From positions 1 to 9,934 of the forward strand of contig NVRZ01000097.1 in NCBI GenBank assembly GCA_002401055.1: a stretch of DNA of 9,934 nt. Direction: 5' to 3'. Below the pieces are notes generated by a model. It was given only the letters and a program-made list of their open reading frames with translations. It had not been told where the DNA came from and ran no database searches. Shown here one piece after another: positions 6,688-9,934 of this stretch. The stretch is from Bacteroidota bacterium (lineage in GTDB: Bacteria > Bacteroidota > Bacteroidia > NORP154). How positions within the stretch are numbered: position 1 is the stretch's first letter; every line of letters starts with the position of its first letter. The position numbers and the translations under genes are program-made.

Positions 6688-7965
6688 TTAATCTGCTTTT
6701 TCTCTGATAAATTGCGTGATCTCTTCTTTAACCATTGCAATGTCCTTCATTTTAGGAATGAACTCTGACAAACTGGTGGATGTTTGCTTGCAGAATATTA
6801 CGAGTTGATAGAGCGTAATAGCTATATAAGACATGCTGGCTGTAATCCCGGCACCTTGTATTCCATACTTAGGAATTATAAGAAGTCCCATTGATACTGT
6901 AATGATAAACCCGATTGCCGAAGCGTAAGTGTTGATGTGAAATTTTCCAATACCTGAGAAATAATGACTGAACATACCAGATACGCTGAATGTGGCAACA
7001 CCAATAGACAGGTAAACGATTACTTGTTTTACTTCCGAAAAGTCTGAATGTTTAAACAGAATAACGTAAAAACTATTAGGAAGTAGCAAAAAGGGAACAA
7101 GTAGCGCGAGGGTCGCTATAAAGGTGAACTTCACCAGTTTGATAGTCAATACCCTATTGTATTCGGAATCTGTAGAATTAGAAATTCTGGCGTACTGAAC
7201 CAGTCCGATGCTCTTAGAAATTAGCCACAAGGCTTCGGCCAAGGAGACTCCGGTTGAATAGATGCCTACTGAGGCTGTTCCATAATACAACTCCAGAATG
7301 TAATAACTCAAGCGGTAGTTGAACAATTGCAGGAGGTTTCCAATTTGAACAAAGAACCCTTTCGTGAACATGTCTTTTAGGACAACTTTTAATTTCTGTT
7401 TGGCAATAGGTAGTACTTCTATAAACAGATAGACTGAGGTAATTATCAGACCTGATCCAAAGCTCAGATACATAGCAAATAAGTATGCATCGAAATTCAA
7501 TATTTGATAGTGTTCGAGAATTATGTAAAAGGACACCAACAGAATCAATACCTGCACGATTCCACTAATATTGTGAGCCTTTATCCGCTGATAGCCCAAT
7601 AACATTCCTGAATTGATTGCATTAAGTCCGTGGATGAGAGAAATTATAAAAAGGTGAATGTGGTATTCGGGTGGGGAGAGGCCACTAACTGATAGCACAG
7701 TTGAGATCATGCCAGCCCACACAAATGCCCAGGCATAAGCGGGCACTATAAGCTGATAAAAATTGAATCTTGGAAGCAGGTAAACCAATGCGCCACCACC
7801 AGCAAATTCGATAAACATGAGTACGTACGCTACATTAAGGATGAATATGCTGATAACCCCTCTTCCCTCTGCACCTAGGTATCTGGCGGTCATAATTACA
7901 ATTACAAGACTTAGAAAGCTTGTGAGGGTTTTGGCCGAAAATGTATAGAAGATCTTTTTAAACAT
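6688..7965 (-). CDS. Wzx-like polysaccharide/O-antigen flippase (MOP superfamily)
   Basis: This 425-residue, very hydrophobic protein has about 12 predicted membrane segments, the usual layout of MOP-superfamily flippases, which move lipid-linked oligosaccharides across the inner membrane. Conserved features are ARYLGAEGRG at 27-36 (the segment after helix 1), LLQLFNYRLSYYIL at 211-224 with the central helix 7, GIYSTG at 234-239, and PKYGIQGAGI at 365-374 before the last helices. A basic and acidic cytoplasmic tail ends the protein. Length is normal (400-500). The start is the ATG at 7965-7963, 60 nt after the glycosyltransferase stop. No promoter or terminator is visible in that gap, so the two are probably co-transcribed. 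The substrate cannot be read from sequence; an O-antigen, capsule or exopolysaccharide unit is inferred from the neighbouring glycosyltransferase. Confidence 0.88.
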   Translation of the reverse strand: MFKKIFYTFSAKTLTSFLSLVIVIMTARYLGAEGRGVISIFILNVAYVLMFIEFAGGGALVYLLPRFNFYQLIVPAYAWAFVWAGMISTVLSVSGLSPPEYHIHLFIISLIHGLNAINSGMLLGYQRIKAHNISGIVQVLILLVSFYIILEHYQILNFDAYLFAMYLSFGSGLIITSVYLFIEVLPIAKQKLKVVLKDMFTKGFFVQIGNLLQLFNYRLSYYILELYYGTASVGIYSTGVSLAEALWLISKSIGLVQYARISNSTDSEYNRVLTIKLVKFTFIATLALLVPFLLLPNSFYVILFKHSDFSEVKQVIVYLSIGVATFSVSGMFSHYFSGIGKFHINTYASAIGFIITVSMGLLIIPKYGIQGAGITASMSYIAITLYQLVIFCKQTSTSLSEFIPKMKDIAMVKEEITQFIREKAD

Positions 7966-8025
7966 ATCCTATTTAGTACAATTTATCCTAACATAGATTC
8001 TGGAATTTCATTCCCATCACCTTAT

Positions 8026-9087
8026 TCACACATGTGCGTTTGCTCGTAATATTTGATTAGCAAAAGTTGTTAGTTTCGAAAATACCTCTTCCGGCTTAAG
8101 GGATCTAATACAGGCAAAATCTGGGCAGTCGGCGGGATCCATTACGCGTGAAGTATTGGGATCTATCCAGGAATTGCAGGGGTGGCATGAAATTTCCTTA
8201 TAAATTATCTGGTTCCTTTTTACATCTATGTTTTGGTAACCATACAGGTTATAATCGGATGCTCCCCATATTGTAAATGTTGGAGTGCCTTGAGACACTG
8301 CAATGTGCATAGGCCCGCCATCCAGTCCAATAAAAAGCTCGCTGTTTCTGATTATCGAGGCCATCTCTAAAATTGAAGTACGTCCGACAAATGAACGCAC
8401 CCGATTGATTTTATTGTCTAATATTTGATCCGCGAGGAGTGTCTCATTCTCTTCTCCAATTAAAATGAAATTGTACGACTCGTATTTATTGCTAAGTAAT
8501 TTAAGCAACTCAATCCAATAGTTTATCGGCCAGTTTTTATGTTGTTTTATATTGTTGGCAGCAGAAATTTGAATTGAGAAGTAGGCGCCTGGTGGTAATT
8601 CCAGCTCATCATTTAAGGATGGTTTTTGGCTGTACTCAATCGAAAAATTTTGTACATTTAAACGTGTGCTTGAATCAGAAGAACCTAAGAGATTTAGATT
8701 TTGTTCTGCATTGTGAATTCCCTTTTTCGTTTCTATTAACGTAACACCAGAGCTCTTTAGTTCTGGCAAAAAGCCGGGTCGCCTATTTGCTCGTGTTTCT
8801 CTTGATAAACTTGTAGCCAGCAACAGGTTTTTTCGGGTTGCTGAAAAATAATTGAGAAAGGAGACATCAAATTTGTTTTTGTACTTCATATAAGATCTGA
8901 CGTAATCCGCATTTCTTTCTAACACAACAATTTCGTGAAATAGATTGTTATTCTTGAAAAGCTCTTGGCATTGAAAAGTTGAATCGAAGAATCCTACAAC
9001 GGTCCCATCTTCCTTTAACTTCTTTATCAGAGGCACCATTAATACCGCATCACCTAATCCGGAGGAAACAAAAACTGCGTATTTCAT
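8026..9087 (-). CDS. Glycosyltransferase family 9 (heptosyltransferase-like) protein
   Basis: This 353-residue protein has the two-domain GT-B pattern of GT9 enzymes, which transfer heptose or related sugars from nucleotide donors during lipopolysaccharide or glycan synthesis at the cytoplasmic face. The N-terminal glycine loop is SSGLGDAVLMVPLIKKL (8-24). The C-terminal donor-binding signature is FIGLDGGPMHIAVSQGTP (252-269), matching the family pattern DSGPMHLA with S replaced by G. A cysteine-containing tail (C301, C304, C321, C326; CPDFACIRSLKPEEV at 321-335) is typical of GT9 C-termini. The start is the ATG at 9087-9085, 7 nt after the ATPase stop, implying co-transcription. The flippase 60 nt downstream supports a surface-glycan role. 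Sugar and acceptor are unknown. ADP-heptose is the family prototype, but many Bacteroidota GT9 members are uncharacterised. Confidence 0.88.
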   Translation of the reverse strand: MKYAVFVSSGLGDAVLMVPLIKKLKEDGTVVGFFDSTFQCQELFKNNNLFHEIVVLERNADYVRSYMKYKNKFDVSFLNYFSATRKNLLLATSLSRETRANRRPGFLPELKSSGVTLIETKKGIHNAEQNLNLLGSSDSSTRLNVQNFSIEYSQKPSLNDELELPPGAYFSIQISAANNIKQHKNWPINYWIELLKLLSNKYESYNFILIGEENETLLADQILDNKINRVRSFVGRTSILEMASIIRNSELFIGLDGGPMHIAVSQGTPTFTIWGASDYNLYGYQNIDVKRNQIIYKEISCHPCNSWIDPNTSRVMDPADCPDFACIRSLKPEEVFSKLTTFANQILRANAHV

Positions 9088-9094
9088 TTGTTGT

Positions 9095-9934
9095 TCAGCT
9101 TAAGTTTATCGTTTTAGATTTAAGTCGGATGGAATTACCAATCACGATTACATCAGAGAAGGCCATGGCAAGTGCGCCGACCATTGGATTCAAAAACCCC
9201 ATGGCAGCTATAGGGATTGCTACAACATTATATGCCAATGCCCAGAATAGGTTTTGCTTGATTGTTAGGTAAGTATGTTTGCTTATTTGGAGTGCCTCAT
9301 TTACACTCGCCAAGTCATTGCCCCTAAGAAGGATTATTTGAGCGGATTGAATTGCAACTTCTGAGGCATTCCCCAAGGACACGCCAACAGAAGCGGTTGA
9401 TAATGCTGGAGCATCATTAATACCATCTCCTACCATGGCTGTAACCGAATTCTGATTGAGACCTTCAATGGTTGATAGTTTGTCAGATGGTGTTTGCTCG
9501 CCGAAAACTTTCCTTATCCCTATTCTTTTCCCAACTTCTTCACTCTTCTTTGTAGTATCGCCACTGAGTAAGATTGGTTCAATGCCTTGTCCGACAAGAG
9601 ATTTTACCAAGAACTCAGCATTCTTCTTTATCTCATCCGCTATATTGAACTGGGCCACTAACTTATTATTTCTTAAGAGGTACAGTGATTTGCCATCAAC
9701 TAAGGTATGTTCTTTCGCAATTTGATATGAGCCAAGCACATATTCATTTCCTTTTTGATCCTGTCCTGAAATGCACAATCCCTTTTGCTCCTCTACATTT
9801 GATAATTCTATCTTTTCTGCATCACTATGAAATTCATTTACTAGAGATTTTGCAATTGGGTGATTCGAATGAATCTCAAGACTATACACAATGTCTTTCA
9901 ATTGCTTTTCATCTAGTCCTTCTAAGCACTCGAT
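9095..9934 (-). CDS. Copper-type P1B ATPase, C-terminal part (N-terminus beyond the window)
   Basis: The frame is open to base 9934, giving the last 279 residues of a protein usually about 700-800 long. Visible parts in order are the end of the P/N domain with the P1B-specific HP motif (SNHPIA, residues 23-28), LSGDT (123-127), and the hinge MVGDGINDAPAL (167-178). Then come M7 with NLFWALAYN (228-236) and M8 with MAFSDVIVIGNSIRLK (257-272). The catalytic DKTGT, the CPx membrane motif and any metal-binding domains are off the edge. The YN pair in M7 points to Cu(I) export (CopA-like). M8 has SD where copper ATPases normally have SS, and the N-domain glycine motif reads EQKGLCISG instead of the usual GKGV form, so metal specificity is not certain. 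No true start lies within the window; an apparent TTG start at 9901 is an internal leucine. The glycosyltransferase begins 7 nt downstream. Confidence 0.9.
   Translation of the reverse strand: MECLEGLDEKQLKDIVYSLEIHSNHPIAKSLVNEFHSDAEKIELSNVEEQKGLCISGQDQKGNEYVLGSYQIAKEHTLVDGKSLYLLRNNKLVAQFNIADEIKKNAEFLVKSLVGQGIEPILLSGDTTKKSEEVGKRIGIRKVFGEQTPSDKLSTIEGLNQNSVTAMVGDGINDAPALSTASVGVSLGNASEVAIQSAQIILLRGNDLASVNEALQISKHTYLTIKQNLFWALAYNVVAIPIAAMGFLNPMVGALAMAFSDVIVIGNSIRLKSKTINLS

Noticed and set aside
8000..8016. Small hairpin GGAAT-TTC-ATTCC between the glycosyltransferase and flippase genes
   Set aside because: The stem is only 5 bp with no T-tract, so it is not a credible terminator.
8979..9725. Plus-strand ORFs at 8979-9272 and 9456-9725
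   Set aside because: They are antisense to the GT9 and P-type ATPase genes, whose family motifs fix the coding strand.
9899..9901. TTG at 9901 as the start of the ATPase
   Set aside because: The frame is open to 9934 and the visible part is only the C-terminal third of the family length, so this is an internal leucine codon.

Overview
The window comes from a Bacteroidota genome, most likely a flavobacterial-type lineage. The clearest sign is a type IX secretion (T9SS) sorting domain at the end of one large secreted protein. Other signs are SprB-type repeats in its neighbour, AT-rich start regions without Shine-Dalgarno sequences, and a good match to the Bacteroidota -7 promoter element. All supportable genes lie on the minus strand, so transcription runs from high to low coordinates.

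Right part (6688-9934): three genes in a row. They are the C-terminal part of a copper-type P1B ATPase (cut by the window edge), a GT9/heptosyltransferase-like glycosyltransferase starting 7 nt after it, and a MOP-superfamily polysaccharide flippase 60 nt further on. The last two fit assembly and export of a surface glycan. The ATPase is probably a co-transcribed neighbour with a different job.

Left part (1-6549): two tandem, paralogous secreted proteins. They share a domain of about 450 residues with three Asp-box (BNR) motifs, a probable sialidase-fold beta-propeller, but carry different C-terminal modules. The first (3311-6549) has Ig-like repeats, one SprB-like repeat and a T9SS type A sorting domain. 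It is interrupted by a single-base frameshift near 6255, which the paralog locates precisely. The second (1-3192) is open to the left edge with 1064 codons and no stop. It has seven complete SprB-type repeats and the start of an eighth. A strong intrinsic terminator separates the two genes.

The most notable points are the propeller pair with exchanged C-terminal modules, the frameshift, Ca-binding-like DxDxNGxxD loops inside the propeller, and an M8 transmembrane motif in the ATPase that departs from the usual copper-ATPase form. No RNA genes, CRISPR array, insertion sequence or prophage part was seen.
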